Source: Pantoea sp. Cy-639
GTDB lineage: Bacteria > Pseudomonadota > Gammaproteobacteria > Pseudomonadales > Pseudomonadaceae
Direction of reading: 5' to 3'
Assembly (NCBI RefSeq): GCF_011752525.1
Contig: NZ_VWXI01000005.1
Coordinates: 1-64,000 of the forward strand
DNA length: 64,000 nt
This document shows, one piece after another, positions 46,705 through 55,544 of the stretch. The translations under genes and the position numbers were made by a program. How positions within the stretch are numbered: the first letter of the stretch is position 1; every line of letters starts with the position of its first letter. The notes beneath the pieces were generated by a model that was not told the DNA's origin, searched no databases, and worked only from the letters and a program-made list of their open reading frames with translations.

Positions 46705-49116
46705 ATGAGCACTGAAGGTGCCAACAACGGAACCCGCTGGCTGCCACGCCTGATGGGCGTGCTGTTGCTGCTGATGGGCCTGGCCCTGCTGGCCGGCGGC
46801 ATCAAGTTGAGCCAGCTGGGCGGATCACTTTACTACCTGATCGCCGGTATCGGCTTCGCCCTGTCCGGCATCCTGCTGCTGGCCATGCGCCGCATCGCCC
46901 TGGGCCTCTATGGCCTGGTGCTGCTGGGCAGCACGGTGTGGGCCCTGCTGGAAGTCGGCCTGGACTGGTGGCAACTGGTGCCACGCCTGGCCATCTGGTT
47001 CGCCATCGGCGTGGTCCTGCTGCTGCCTTGGGCGCGCCGCCCGCTGATCGGCCCGGCCGCGAAGATCAACACCGCCTTGCTCAGCGTTGCCGTGGTCGCC
47101 TCCGGCGCCAGCGCCCTGGGCAGCCAGTTCACCCATCCGGGCGAAGTGTTCGGCGAGCTGGGCCGCGACAGCAGCGAGATGGCCAGCGCCGCGCCGGACA
47201 TGCCGGACGGAGACTGGCAGGCCTACGGTCGCACCGAGCACGGTGACCGCTACTCGCCACTGCGCCAGATCACCCCGCAGAATGCCTATCGCCTGGAAGA
47301 AGCTTGGCGCATGCGTACCGGTGACCTGCCGACCGAGAACGATCCGGTCGAGCTGACCAACGAGAACACCCCGCTCAAGGCCAACGGCATGCTCTACGCG
47401 TGCACCGCCCACGGCCGGGTACTGGCCCTGGACCCGGACACCGGCAACGAGATCTGGCGCTTCGACCCACAGATCAAGAGCCCGGTAGGGACCTTCAAGG
47501 GCTTCGCCCACATGACCTGCCGCGGCGTCTCGTACTATGACGAGAACAGCTACGTCAGCCGTGACGGCAGCCCGGCACCGAAGGTCAGCGACGCCGGCCA
47601 GGCCGTGGCCCAGGCCTGCCCGCGCCGCCTCTACCTGCCGACCGCCGATGCCCGCCTGATCGCCATCAACGCCGACACCGGCAAGGTCTGCGAAGGCTTC
47701 GCCAACCAGGGCACCATCGACCTGACCCGTGGCATCGGCCCGTTCACCCCGGGTGGCTACTACTCCACCTCGCCGGCGGCGATCACCCGTGAACTGGTGA
47801 TCATCGGCGGTCACGTCACCGACAACGAGTCGACCAACGAACCGTCCGGCGTGATCCGCGCCTATGACGTGCACGATGGTCGCCTGGTGTGGAACTGGGA
47901 CAGCAACAACCCGGACGACACCAAGCCTCTGGCTGATGGCAAGATGTACAGCCGCAACTCGGCCAACATGTGGTCGCTGGCCAGCGTCGACGAAGACCTG
48001 GGCATGATCTACCTGCCGCTGGGCAACCAGACCCCCGACCAGTGGGGTGCCGACCGCACGCCAGGCGCCGAGAAGTACAGCGCCGGCATCGTCGCCCTGG
48101 ACCTGGCCACCGGCAAGGCGCGCTGGAACTACCAGTTCACTCACCACGACCTGTGGGACATGGACGTCGGCAGCCAGCCGACCTTGATCCACCTGAAGAC
48201 CGATGACGGCGTCAAGCCTGCGGTCATCGTGCCGACCAAGCAAGGCAGCCTGTACGTGCTCGACCGCCGCGACGGCACGCCGATCGTGCCGATCCGCGAG
48301 ATCCCGGTACCGCAAGGCGCCGTCAAGGGCGACCACACCGCGCCGACCCAGGCCCGCTCCGACCTCAACCTGCTCGGCCCAGAGCTGACCGAGAAGGCCA
48401 TGTGGGGCGCCACGCCGTTCGACCAGATGCTCTGCCGCATCCAGTTCCGCGAGCTGCGCTACGAAGGCCAGTACACCCCGCCATCCGAGCAGGGCAGCCT
48501 GATCTATCCGGGTAACGTCGGCGTGTTCAACTGGGGCAGCGTGTCGGTCGACCCGGTGCGCCAGCTGATGTTCACCTCGCCGAACTACATGGCCTTCGTG
48601 TCGAAGATGATTCCACGCGAGCAAGTGGCCGCCGGCAGCAAGCGCGAGAGCGAGACCAGCGGCGTGCAGCCGAACACCGGCGCGCCATACGCGGTGACCA
48701 TGCACCCGTTCATGTCGCCGATCGGTATCCCGTGCCAGGCCCCGGCCTGGGGCTACGTGGCGGCCATCGACCTGTTCACCAACAAGGTCGTGTGGAAGCA
48801 CAAGAACGGCACCACCCGTGACAGCACCCCGGTGCCGATCGGCATGCCGGTTGGCGTGCCAAGCATGGGCGGCTCGATCGTCACCGCCGGCGGCGTCGGC
48901 TTCCTCAGCGGCACCCTCGACCAGTACCTGCGCGCCTATGACGTGAACAACGGCAAGGAGCTGTGGAAAGCCCGCCTGCCGGCAGGTGGCCAGGCCACGC
49001 CGATGACCTACACCGGCAAGGACGGCAAGCAGTACGTGCTGATCGTCGCCGGCGGCCATGGCTCGCTGGGCACCCGCATGGGCGATTACATCATCGCTTA
49101 CAAATTGGCTGAGTAA
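46705..49116 (+). CDS. gcd: Membrane-bound PQQ-dependent glucose dehydrogenase
   Basis: An 803-residue quinoprotein that oxidises glucose to gluconate in the periplasm, passing electrons to ubiquinone. Five N-terminal membrane helices (about 10-145) are followed by the beta-propeller with PQQ signature segments (DWQAYGRTEHGDRYSPL, FDPQIKS, HHDLWDMDVGSQPTL, PSMGGSIVTAGGVGFLSGTLD). PQQ synthesis is not in this window. Activity of this enzyme is the basis of gluconate production and mineral phosphate solubilisation by such strains. Start ATG 46705 follows CGGAGAA. Confidence 0.97.
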   Translation: MSTEGANNGTRWLPRLMGVLLLLMGLALLAGGIKLSQLGGSLYYLIAGIGFALSGILLLAMRRIALGLYGLVLLGSTVWALLEVGLDWWQLVPRLAIWFAIGVVLLLPWARRPLIGPAAKINTALLSVAVVASGASALGSQFTHPGEVFGELGRDSSEMASAAPDMPDGDWQAYGRTEHGDRYSPLRQITPQNAYRLEEAWRMRTGDLPTENDPVELTNENTPLKANGMLYACTAHGRVLALDPDTGNEIWRFDPQIKSPVGTFKGFAHMTCRGVSYYDENSYVSRDGSPAPKVSDAGQAVAQACPRRLYLPTADARLIAINADTGKVCEGFANQGTIDLTRGIGPFTPGGYYSTSPAAITRELVIIGGHVTDNESTNEPSGVIRAYDVHDGRLVWNWDSNNPDDTKPLADGKMYSRNSANMWSLASVDEDLGMIYLPLGNQTPDQWGADRTPGAEKYSAGIVALDLATGKARWNYQFTHHDLWDMDVGSQPTLIHLKTDDGVKPAVIVPTKQGSLYVLDRRDGTPIVPIREIPVPQGAVKGDHTAPTQARSDLNLLGPELTEKAMWGATPFDQMLCRIQFRELRYEGQYTPPSEQGSLIYPGNVGVFNWGSVSVDPVRQLMFTSPNYMAFVSKMIPREQVAAGSKRESETSGVQPNTGAPYAVTMHPFMSPIGIPCQAPAWGYVAAIDLFTNKVVWKHKNGTTRDSTPVPIGMPVGVPSMGGSIVTAGGVGFLSGTLDQYLRAYDVNNGKELWKARLPAGGQATPMTYTGKDGKQYVLIVAGGHGSLGTRMGDYIIAYKLAE

Positions 49117-49137
49117 ACCCGCCTGACCCAGCCTCTT

Positions 49138-49199
49138 CGCCGGCAAGGCCGGCTCCTGCAGGGGTAGCTCAATACCTGCAGGAGCCGGCCTTGCCGGCG
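49138..49199. repeat. Perfect inverted REP pair after gcd
   Basis: Two 25-base arms (49138-49162 and 49175-49199), identical on opposite strands, with core GGCAAGGCCGGCTCCTGCAG, separated by 12 bases. It belongs to the GGCCGGCTCCTGCAGG family also seen once at 8098 and differs from the GCGGGCAAGCCCGC family. It probably ends or stabilises the gcd transcript. Confidence 0.9.
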
Positions 49200-49293
49200 C
49201 AGCGGTCCCTGCCTGAACACGCCCTTCGTCTACCATTGAAACCTGTCCAGACCCGCCCCATCTAAGCACCATAGTCATTCACGCAGGTGCCCC

Positions 49294-51717
49294 ATGAGCG
49301 ACCAGCAGGATTTCCCGGAACGCCCCGACGAACACAGCGAAATCGACCCTCGCGACAGCGCGGCCGGCACCGGTCACCACCTCGCCCTGCCCGGCCAGCA
49401 GTTGCCGGACAAGGTCTACGTGATCCCGATCCACAACCGCCCTTTCTTCCCGGCGCAGGTGCTGCCGGTGATCGTCAATGAAGAGCCCTGGGCCGAAACC
49501 CTCGACCTGGTGGCCAAGACCCCGCACCACTCCCTGGCGCTGTTCTTCATGGATACCCCGCCAGAGGACCACCGCCACTTCGACACCAAGGCCCTGCCCG
49601 AATACGGCACCCTGGTGAAGGTGCACCATGCCAGCCGCGAAGGCGGCAAGCTGCAGTTCGTCGCCCAGGGCCTGACCCGGGTACGCATTCGCACCTGGCT
49701 CAAGCACCATCGCCCACCGTACCTGGTCGAGGTCGAGTACCCGCGCCAGCCGGCCGAGCCCACCGACGAGGTGAAGGCCTACGGCATGGCCCTGATCAAC
49801 GCGATCAAGGAGCTGCTGCCGCTCAACCCGCTGTACAGCGAAGAGCTGAAGAACTACCTCAACCGCTTCAGCCCCAACGATCCCTCGCCGCTCACCGACT
49901 TCGCCGCCGCGCTCACCTCTGCCACCGGCAACCAGTTGCAGGAAGTGCTCGACTGTGTGCCCATGCTCAAGCGCATGGAGAAAGTCCTGCCGATGCTGCG
50001 CAAGGAGGTCGAGGTCGCCCGCCTGCAGAACGAGATCTCCGCCGAGGTCAACCGGCAGATCGGCGAGCACCAGCGTGAGTTCTTCCTCAAGGAACAACTC
50101 AAGGTCATCCAGCAGGAGCTCGGCCTGACCAAGGACGACCGGAGCGCCGACCTCGAGCAGTTCCAGCAGCGCCTGCAAGGCAAGACCCTGCCCGAGCAGG
50201 CGAAAAAGCGCATCGACGAAGAACTGGGCAAGCTGGCGATCCTCGAGACCGGCTCGCCGGAGTACGCCGTCACCCGCAACTACCTGGAATGGGCCACCGC
50301 CCTGCCCTGGGGTATCTATGGCGACGACAAGCTCGACCTGCAGCACGCGCGCAAGGTCCTCGACCGCCATCATGCCGGTCTTGACGACATCAAGGAGCGC
50401 ATCCTCGAGTTCCTCGCCGTCGGCGCCTGGAAGGGCGAGATCAGCGGCTCCATCGTGCTGCTGGTGGGCCCGCCCGGGGTCGGCAAGACCAGCATCGGCA
50501 AGTCCATCGCCGAATCCCTCGGCCGGCCGTTCTACCGTTTCAGCGTCGGCGGCATGCGCGACGAGGCCGAGATCAAGGGCCATCGCCGCACCTACATCGG
50601 CGCCCAGCCAGGCAAGCTGGTACAGGCGCTGAAGGAAGTCGAGGTGATGAACCCGGTGATCATGCTCGACGAGATCGACAAGATGGGCCAGAGCTACCAG
50701 GGCGATCCGGCCTCGGCGCTGCTGGAGACCCTCGATCCGGAGCAGAACGTCGACTTCCTCGACCATTACCTCGACCTGCGCCTGGACCTGTCCAAGGTGC
50801 TGTTCGTCTGCACCGCCAATACCCTGGACTCGATCCCCGGCCCGTTGCTCGACCGTATGGAAGTGATCCGCCTGTCCGGCTACATCACCGAAGAGAAGCT
50901 GGCCATCGCCAAGCGTCACCTGTGGCCCAAGCAGTTGGACAAGGCCGGCGTGGCCAAGACCAGCCTGAGCATCAGCGACGGTGCCCTGCGCACGGTGATC
51001 GAGGGCTATGCCCGCGAAGCCGGCGTGCGCCAGCTGGAGAAACAGCTGGGCAAGCTGGTGCGCAAGTCGGTGGTCAAGTTGCTGGAAAACCCGGATGCGA
51101 AACTCAAGATCGGCACCAAGGACCTCGAGCCTGCCCTCGGCATGCCGGTGTTCCGCAGCGAGCAGGTGCTGGCCGGCAAAGGTGTGATCACCGGCCTGGC
51201 CTGGACCAGCATGGGCGGTGCCACCCTGCCGATCGAGGCCACGCACATCCACAGCCTCAATCGCGGCCTCAAGCTCACCGGGCAACTGGGCGACGTGATG
51301 AAAGAGTCGGCTGAAATCGCCTACAGCTACATCAGTTCGAACCTGAAGCAGTTCGGCGGTACCCCTGGCTACTTCAACGAGGCCTTCATCCACCTGCACG
51401 TGCCCGAGGGCGCGACGCCCAAGGATGGCCCCAGCGCCGGTGTGACCATGGCCAGCGCACTGCTGTCCCTGGCCCGCGACCAGGCGCCGAAGAAAGGTGT
51501 GGCCATGACCGGCGAGCTGACCCTGACCGGCCAGGTGCTGCCGATTGGCGGTGTACGCGAGAAGGTGATCGCCGCGCGGCGACAGAAGATCTTCGAGCTG
51601 ATCCTGCCGGAGGCCAACCGCGGTGACTTTGCGGAACTGCCAGACTACCTGAAGGAAGGGCTGACCGTGCACTTCGCCAAACGCTTCGCCGACGTGGCGA
51701 AGGTGTTGTTCAACTGA
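49294..51717 (+). CDS. lon: Lon protease, second copy type (Lon-2)
   Basis: An 807-residue ATP-dependent serine protease. N-terminal substrate domain (KVYVIPIHNRPFFP), AAA+ domain with Walker A GPPGVGKT at about 391-399 and Walker B VIMLDEIDKMG, and a protease domain with catalytic Ser near 713 in PKDGPSAGVTMASAL and Lys in IGGVREKVIAA. Compared with the main Lon, the N-terminus carries a hydrophilic acidic tail (SDQQDFPERPDEHSEIDPRD). It degrades misfolded or regulatory proteins. It lies between gcd and the toxin operon, a position seen in P. putida-type genomes. Confidence 0.94.
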   Translation: MSDQQDFPERPDEHSEIDPRDSAAGTGHHLALPGQQLPDKVYVIPIHNRPFFPAQVLPVIVNEEPWAETLDLVAKTPHHSLALFFMDTPPEDHRHFDTKALPEYGTLVKVHHASREGGKLQFVAQGLTRVRIRTWLKHHRPPYLVEVEYPRQPAEPTDEVKAYGMALINAIKELLPLNPLYSEELKNYLNRFSPNDPSPLTDFAAALTSATGNQLQEVLDCVPMLKRMEKVLPMLRKEVEVARLQNEISAEVNRQIGEHQREFFLKEQLKVIQQELGLTKDDRSADLEQFQQRLQGKTLPEQAKKRIDEELGKLAILETGSPEYAVTRNYLEWATALPWGIYGDDKLDLQHARKVLDRHHAGLDDIKERILEFLAVGAWKGEISGSIVLLVGPPGVGKTSIGKSIAESLGRPFYRFSVGGMRDEAEIKGHRRTYIGAQPGKLVQALKEVEVMNPVIMLDEIDKMGQSYQGDPASALLETLDPEQNVDFLDHYLDLRLDLSKVLFVCTANTLDSIPGPLLDRMEVIRLSGYITEEKLAIAKRHLWPKQLDKAGVAKTSLSISDGALRTVIEGYAREAGVRQLEKQLGKLVRKSVVKLLENPDAKLKIGTKDLEPALGMPVFRSEQVLAGKGVITGLAWTSMGGATLPIEATHIHSLNRGLKLTGQLGDVMKESAEIAYSYISSNLKQFGGTPGYFNEAFIHLHVPEGATPKDGPSAGVTMASALLSLARDQAPKKGVAMTGELTLTGQVLPIGGVREKVIAARRQKIFELILPEANRGDFAELPDYLKEGLTVHFAKRFADVAKVLFN

Positions 51718-51721
51718 ACGA

Positions 51722-51745
51722 AGAGAGGGGCTAACGCCCCTCTCT
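51722..51745. terminator. Hairpin between lon and the toxin operon
   Basis: Stem AGAGAGGGGC (51722-51731) / GCCCCTCTCT (51736-51745) with a 4-base loop. Convergent genes end on both sides (51717 and 51751). Pyrimidine-rich flanks follow but no long T-run. Confidence 0.65.
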
Positions 51746-51750
51746 GCCTC

Positions 51751-52701
51751 TCAGGCAAATGCATCACGCAGCCTCTTCGACTGTTTCCCGACCTGCTGCC
51801 ACTGCCCCAGAAAACGCTCGAAATAGATCATGAACAGTGCCAGTTCGCGCTGACTGCTCACACGCTTCAAATTACTACTGGCGCTCTCGGCATACGTATC
51901 TATTACTTGCCAGGCCGAGTGCAAGCGCTCGGTGCTTCCAAGTACCCCTTCAACTTGAAAAGCATCCGCGCCCAATACATGCCTGAGCGCTTCCAGGCCC
52001 GGGCGAGTAATAACCTGTACTTTATTGGGCGGTATAACGACTGGATAAGACTTCTTGTAGTCATGAAATTTGGCCTTGGCAAGCGCCGCTCGCGCCCGTT
52101 TCAACTCTGCTTGCAAATCACGCCGGTACGTCTCACGAAATGATCCGATAGCGTTCAGATAACCAGCAACCAATTCACCGAACAGCGAGATTTCAAGACG
52201 CAGGGTTAATAGCTGCCCAAGCATTTTCGCGACGCACGCAAGGTCCCCCTCACTCAACATCCGTTCTTCGCTGTTTAAAAACTGCTCCCATCCCGCCCCC
52301 CGGATTTCGAGCATATCCAGAGATGACGCAAGCTTCTCTAGTTGGGCACCTAACTGCGCGACTGATTGAGTATGAACAACCAGCGCTTTACCCAACACCT
52401 CTCCGCTTTTTCGCAGCACCCACCATTTTATGGCATGTTTCGTTAGCTTGGAAAATAACGGTGCCATGTGCCGAGGCTCCAGCACCCATTCGGAAACAGC
52501 CGTATAACCTGCCCATGCTTCAAAAAGAACGGGAATACGTGGTAAGCCACCGAGTGTCCTGGCATAAGCATCCAGTTCGGTGACCGCGACCTTGAGAAGG
52601 TTTTCTTCATCCGCCTCTTCTTTGCGCAGGGCTTGCACCCTCTGTTCCATCGCCTGGACGATCTGCCATTCAGGCGTCAGCATCATGCTTCTCATAGACA
52701 T
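51751..52701 (-). CDS. Third toxin-operon protein: XaxA-like paralogue lacking the membrane-insertion segment
   Basis: A 316-residue, mainly helical protein with no signal peptide. It aligns by eye with the A-subunit gene at 53778-54938 over both ends: residues 42-97 here (LDAYARTLGGLP...WAGY...M-PLF-KL-KHAIKWW) match A 48-99 (INEYANFAFALP...WLGY...MGTLF-DLRRHAGSW), and the C-termini share SAW----Y----S--L---------ELWLF--F-RFLGQW. The central part of A (about 215-298, coiled coil plus hydrophobic stretch) is replaced by a short segment (205-237) without a hydrophobic helix. Last of the operon. Start: ATG 52701, or 52695 with better spacing to GGAG. Role unknown: accessory, regulatory or immunity function are possibilities. 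Confidence 0.75.
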   Translation of the reverse strand: MSMRSMMLTPEWQIVQAMEQRVQALRKEEADEENLLKVAVTELDAYARTLGGLPRIPVLFEAWAGYTAVSEWVLEPRHMAPLFSKLTKHAIKWWVLRKSGEVLGKALVVHTQSVAQLGAQLEKLASSLDMLEIRGAGWEQFLNSEERMLSEGDLACVAKMLGQLLTLRLEISLFGELVAGYLNAIGSFRETYRRDLQAELKRARAALAKAKFHDYKKSYPVVIPPNKVQVITRPGLEALRHVLGADAFQVEGVLGSTERLHSAWQVIDTYAESASSNLKRVSSQRELALFMIYFERFLGQWQQVGKQSKRLRDAFA

Positions 52702-52756
52702 TCACTCCACTAGCCTGACCTGCGCCATCACGGACGAAGGTCAGGCTACTCAAGAA

Positions 52757-53755
52757 TCAAAATGCATCGCTGATCTGCTTGATCACGCTGCGCTGGTAAG
52801 CCAGGAGTGCAGTGAACACCGCTTCGATATCTCGCAAGGCCTCTACATCCTTTGGCTTGGCCATGCTCAATCGATTGCCGAAGCCCTCCATGGCCACGAT
52901 CAGCACATTCACCGCCGCCATCCAGCCACTACGCATCTCCAGCAGCGAAGGGATGATTTCCAGGGCCTTGAGCTGCAGTTGGCACTGCCTCAGGGCTTGG
53001 CCAGCCTCAGCAATCTCCTGCTTTAAAGTCCTTACCGTGCCAGCCTGCTGTCGACGTTCGTCTTGCAGTCGGCCGTAGTTCAGATTGCCGATCAGTTGCC
53101 CGATCGCTTTCTCCAGATCTTTCAGCGCCTTGGCCGCGGCCTCGGCCAGAACTGCCGCCTGCCCTCCCGGCAGTGCCAGTGCCGCCAGCTGTTCAGGGGT
53201 GGGCAGCATGCCGTCGAACTTGACCTCGACATCAATGGCCTCCAGCGCTGCCAAGGCCGCTTGCATCGCCTCCAGCTTCGCTGACTCGACCTCAAGTTCG
53301 GCGTTGCGGGCTGCGAGGATGGTCTGCACACTCGCCTGTTCCTGAAGCAGACGTGCCTGGTCACGAGAAGCATCGAGCACAGGCAGTGCCGATACATGCT
53401 TGAGCGAACTCTTGAGCTCGGCAGTCTGGATCGTCAGGTTTGACCGAACTGTATTGATCGTTGACTGAACCAACGATATGACAGATGGCGTCACACCACG
53501 CACTTCAGCTCGCTGAATGATTCGCCCCATGTTTGTGGTCCGCAGATAAGCTTCTGACGTTTGGGCAGCAGCCATCATTTCTTTCGACGCATCATTCAAT
53601 TGATAGGCATGCCGCTCGAGCGAGCGATAAAGCGTCGGCAGGGGCTTGAGGTGGCCGCGCTGCCACTCCAGCATGAACGCGGCGGCAGCGCTGAGAACCG
53701 GGTCAAGTTCTGGTTGTTGGACAGTAGCAGTCAGGTAGGTAACATTAGTATTCAT
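52757..53755 (-). CDS. Alpha-xenorhabdolysin-type toxin, subunit B (XaxB-like)
   Basis: A 332-residue protein with the features of the B component of alpha-pore-forming toxins of the Xax/Yax type: almost entirely helical, long amphipathic helices (IIQRAEVRGVTPSVISLVQSTINTVRSNLTIQTAELKSSL, then Glu/Leu-rich coiled coil), and a C-terminal helix DIEAVFTALLAYQRSVIKQISDAF. A less polar stretch at about 205-235 (LPGGQAAVLAEAAAKALKD). No signal peptide, as in the family. B and A co-assemble into the pore. ATG 53755 follows AAGG at 8 bases. It follows the A gene by 22 bases and is in one operon with it. Confidence 0.8.
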   Translation of the reverse strand: MNTNVTYLTATVQQPELDPVLSAAAAFMLEWQRGHLKPLPTLYRSLERHAYQLNDASKEMMAAAQTSEAYLRTTNMGRIIQRAEVRGVTPSVISLVQSTINTVRSNLTIQTAELKSSLKHVSALPVLDASRDQARLLQEQASVQTILAARNAELEVESAKLEAMQAALAALEAIDVEVKFDGMLPTPEQLAALALPGGQAAVLAEAAAKALKDLEKAIGQLIGNLNYGRLQDERRQQAGTVRTLKQEIAEAGQALRQCQLQLKALEIIPSLLEMRSGWMAAVNVLIVAMEGFGNRLSMAKPKDVEALRDIEAVFTALLAYQRSVIKQISDAF

Positions 53756-53777
53756 GGTCATTGCCTTGGAATATTGA

Positions 53778-54938
53778 TCAACGTGCCGACAGGGCATCAT
53801 CAAAAACACGGTTCAGTTGCAGCGAGGTAGTCTCAATACGCTCCCACTGCCCGAGAAAACGCATGAAATGGGTAATGAAGATCCATAGTTCCTGGCCATC
53901 AGTAATATCTGCCAGTACCTTGATCGAAGTGTCGATATAAACACCTACACTCGCCCAAGCCGATTGCAGATGAGAGGCCGACGTCCCCACTTCACGCAGA
54001 CGCGCGTCAAGGTCGTCCACAAACTGAACCAGTTCCTTGATGCGTCCCTCCAGATTCTCGCGAGCCTTCAGTTGGGCAGCTGCTATCTTTCGCTTCTTTT
54101 CCAGGCGCAGCCGCTCTTTACGGACCTTCTCGGCTTTAATGCCGTAGATCGTGTCACCAATAGCGGCACCGATGAGCCCGCCAGCCAATCCCGACAAGCC
54201 GGCACTCAAGTACTTGTCGTACTCTTTCTTTAACTCAGCGATATCCGTGTCATAGTCTTTGATTTCTTTCCGAAGCCGCTCGACTAGCCCATCTTGCTGT
54301 TTACGCTTCAGTGCCCTGTCCTTGTTTCCCACCGCTGGCAATAAACGTGTGGTGATGGTATTTCGGAACACTTCACTGCTTTTCTTCACGTCAGCCACGC
54401 GCGTGGCATACTGCGCGACGTCTTCCTTGATGATCGCCATATAAGCGCTCAGTCGTCTGACCACTCGCTTGTCCTTGTCCCCAAGGCTGATGGGTTCATT
54501 GAATTCGAGGTTTTCCCAGGCCTCTTCTTCTTCGAGGAAACTCAGGTTCTCGCACACCTTGACGATGCGATTTCCCGTGGTGTTGATCAAGTTCGCGGTA
54601 GAGGCCAGCTGGCTGGAAAGCGCCTTGCTGGTATCGGACAACTTCGTCCAGCTACCGGCGTGTCGGCGCAGGTCGGTGAATAAAGTACCCATGGACGATG
54701 GAGCCAGTTCAGGTTCATCGATCTTTCGATAGCCCAGCCACTGCTCGACACTTGCCGCAGTTACGGGCAAGGCAAAGGCAAAATTGGCATATTCGTTGAT
54801 GGTGATGATGTGCTCGCGGGTGAGGGTCAGGCCGCCTGCAGCCTCGCCATCACGCTCGGCCATGGCGTTCACCAGTGTGCCTGGATGGGTCGTGGCCTCA
54901 TCCGCAACTTTTTCATACTGCGCGTTGTTGAAGCTCAT
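53778..54938 (-). CDS. Alpha-xenorhabdolysin-type toxin, subunit A (XaxA-like)
   Basis: A 386-residue, helical protein that opens the three-gene operon. The N-terminal third contains the head-like segment (ITINEYANFAFALP...WLGYRK). A long coiled coil (about 205-300) is interrupted by a glycine-rich hydrophobic segment at 243-267 (YLSAGLSGLAGGLIGAAIGDTIYGI), the position and nature of the membrane-insertion region in XaxA/YaxA. The C-terminus is the conserved helical bundle with RFLGQWERIE. There is no signal peptide; release mechanism unknown. Start ATG 54938 has AAGGAG at 5-bp spacing. Base composition is visibly lower in GC than flanking housekeeping genes. Confidence 0.82.
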   Translation of the reverse strand: MSFNNAQYEKVADEATTHPGTLVNAMAERDGEAAGGLTLTREHIITINEYANFAFALPVTAASVEQWLGYRKIDEPELAPSSMGTLFTDLRRHAGSWTKLSDTSKALSSQLASTANLINTTGNRIVKVCENLSFLEEEEAWENLEFNEPISLGDKDKRVVRRLSAYMAIIKEDVAQYATRVADVKKSSEVFRNTITTRLLPAVGNKDRALKRKQQDGLVERLRKEIKDYDTDIAELKKEYDKYLSAGLSGLAGGLIGAAIGDTIYGIKAEKVRKERLRLEKKRKIAAAQLKARENLEGRIKELVQFVDDLDARLREVGTSASHLQSAWASVGVYIDTSIKVLADITDGQELWIFITHFMRFLGQWERIETTSLQLNRVFDDALSAR

Positions 54939-54948
54939 GTGCTTCTCC

Positions 54949-54981
54949 TTGTATCCAAACCGGAATGGCTTGGTGATACAA
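54949..54981. promoter_or_regulatory. Dyad upstream of the toxin operon
   Basis: TTGTATCCAA (54949-54958) and TTGGTGATACAA (54970-54981) form an inverted repeat (TTGTAT/ATACAA and CCAA/TTGG, two-base bulge), next to the AAGGAG of the first toxin gene. It could be an operator or a 5' leader hairpin that hides or positions the ribosome-binding site. Confidence 0.5.
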
Positions 54982-55062
54982 AGCTAAAGCTCACCAACAA
55001 AGGCTTGCAGTTGGCAGTAATTCCTCCTACATCTGCACATCCAACCTCTCACAGGAGAAACC

Positions 55063-55455
55063 ATGAGATCCCACCTCGCATTAGTTCCGCTAGCCATGAC
55101 CCTGCTCACCGCCTGCGCACAACAGGCCCAGCACCCCGTCGCACTCGACGGCGAAAGCGAATGCCCCACGCACCTGGTCGTCGGCCAGTCCCTGACCCTC
55201 ACCCTGCCCAGCAACCCCACCACCGGCTACCGCTGGCTGGTGCAGAACCCGGCCTCGGAGATCCTTCGCAGCCTCGGCCCCGAGGTCTACAGCGGCCCTG
55301 AAGCGTCCGGCATCGTCGGCAGCGGCGGCCAGTCCACCTGGCGCTTCCAGGCCAAGGCCGCAGGCGAAAGCCACCTGATCCTGGTCTACCAGCAACCCTG
55401 GGCCCCGGAAGAGTCTCCGGTACAGACCTTCGATTGCGCCGTCCGGGTGCAGTGA
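55063..55455 (+). CDS. Inhibitor I42 (chagasin-like) lipoprotein
   Basis: A 130-residue protein with a lipoprotein signal (LLTAC, lipidated Cys18) and the chagasin-like fold: loop NPTTGYRW at 51-58, later GGQSTWRFQA and the YQQPW.PEESP loop. I42 inhibitors block papain-like cysteine proteases by inserting three loops into the active site. This one should be lipid-anchored in the periplasm. It is divergent from the toxin operon; no adjacent target protease is seen. Confidence 0.9.
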   Translation: MRSHLALVPLAMTLLTACAQQAQHPVALDGESECPTHLVVGQSLTLTLPSNPTTGYRWLVQNPASEILRSLGPEVYSGPEASGIVGSGGQSTWRFQAKAAGESHLILVYQQPWAPEESPVQTFDCAVRVQ

Positions 55456-55544
55456 AGCCACGGCACTGGTCAGCCGGCCATGCAAGCTCGCCGCGGTTTG
55501 GCTAGAATGCCGCCCCTGTAGATTGCCAGCCGCCTGGACCCACC

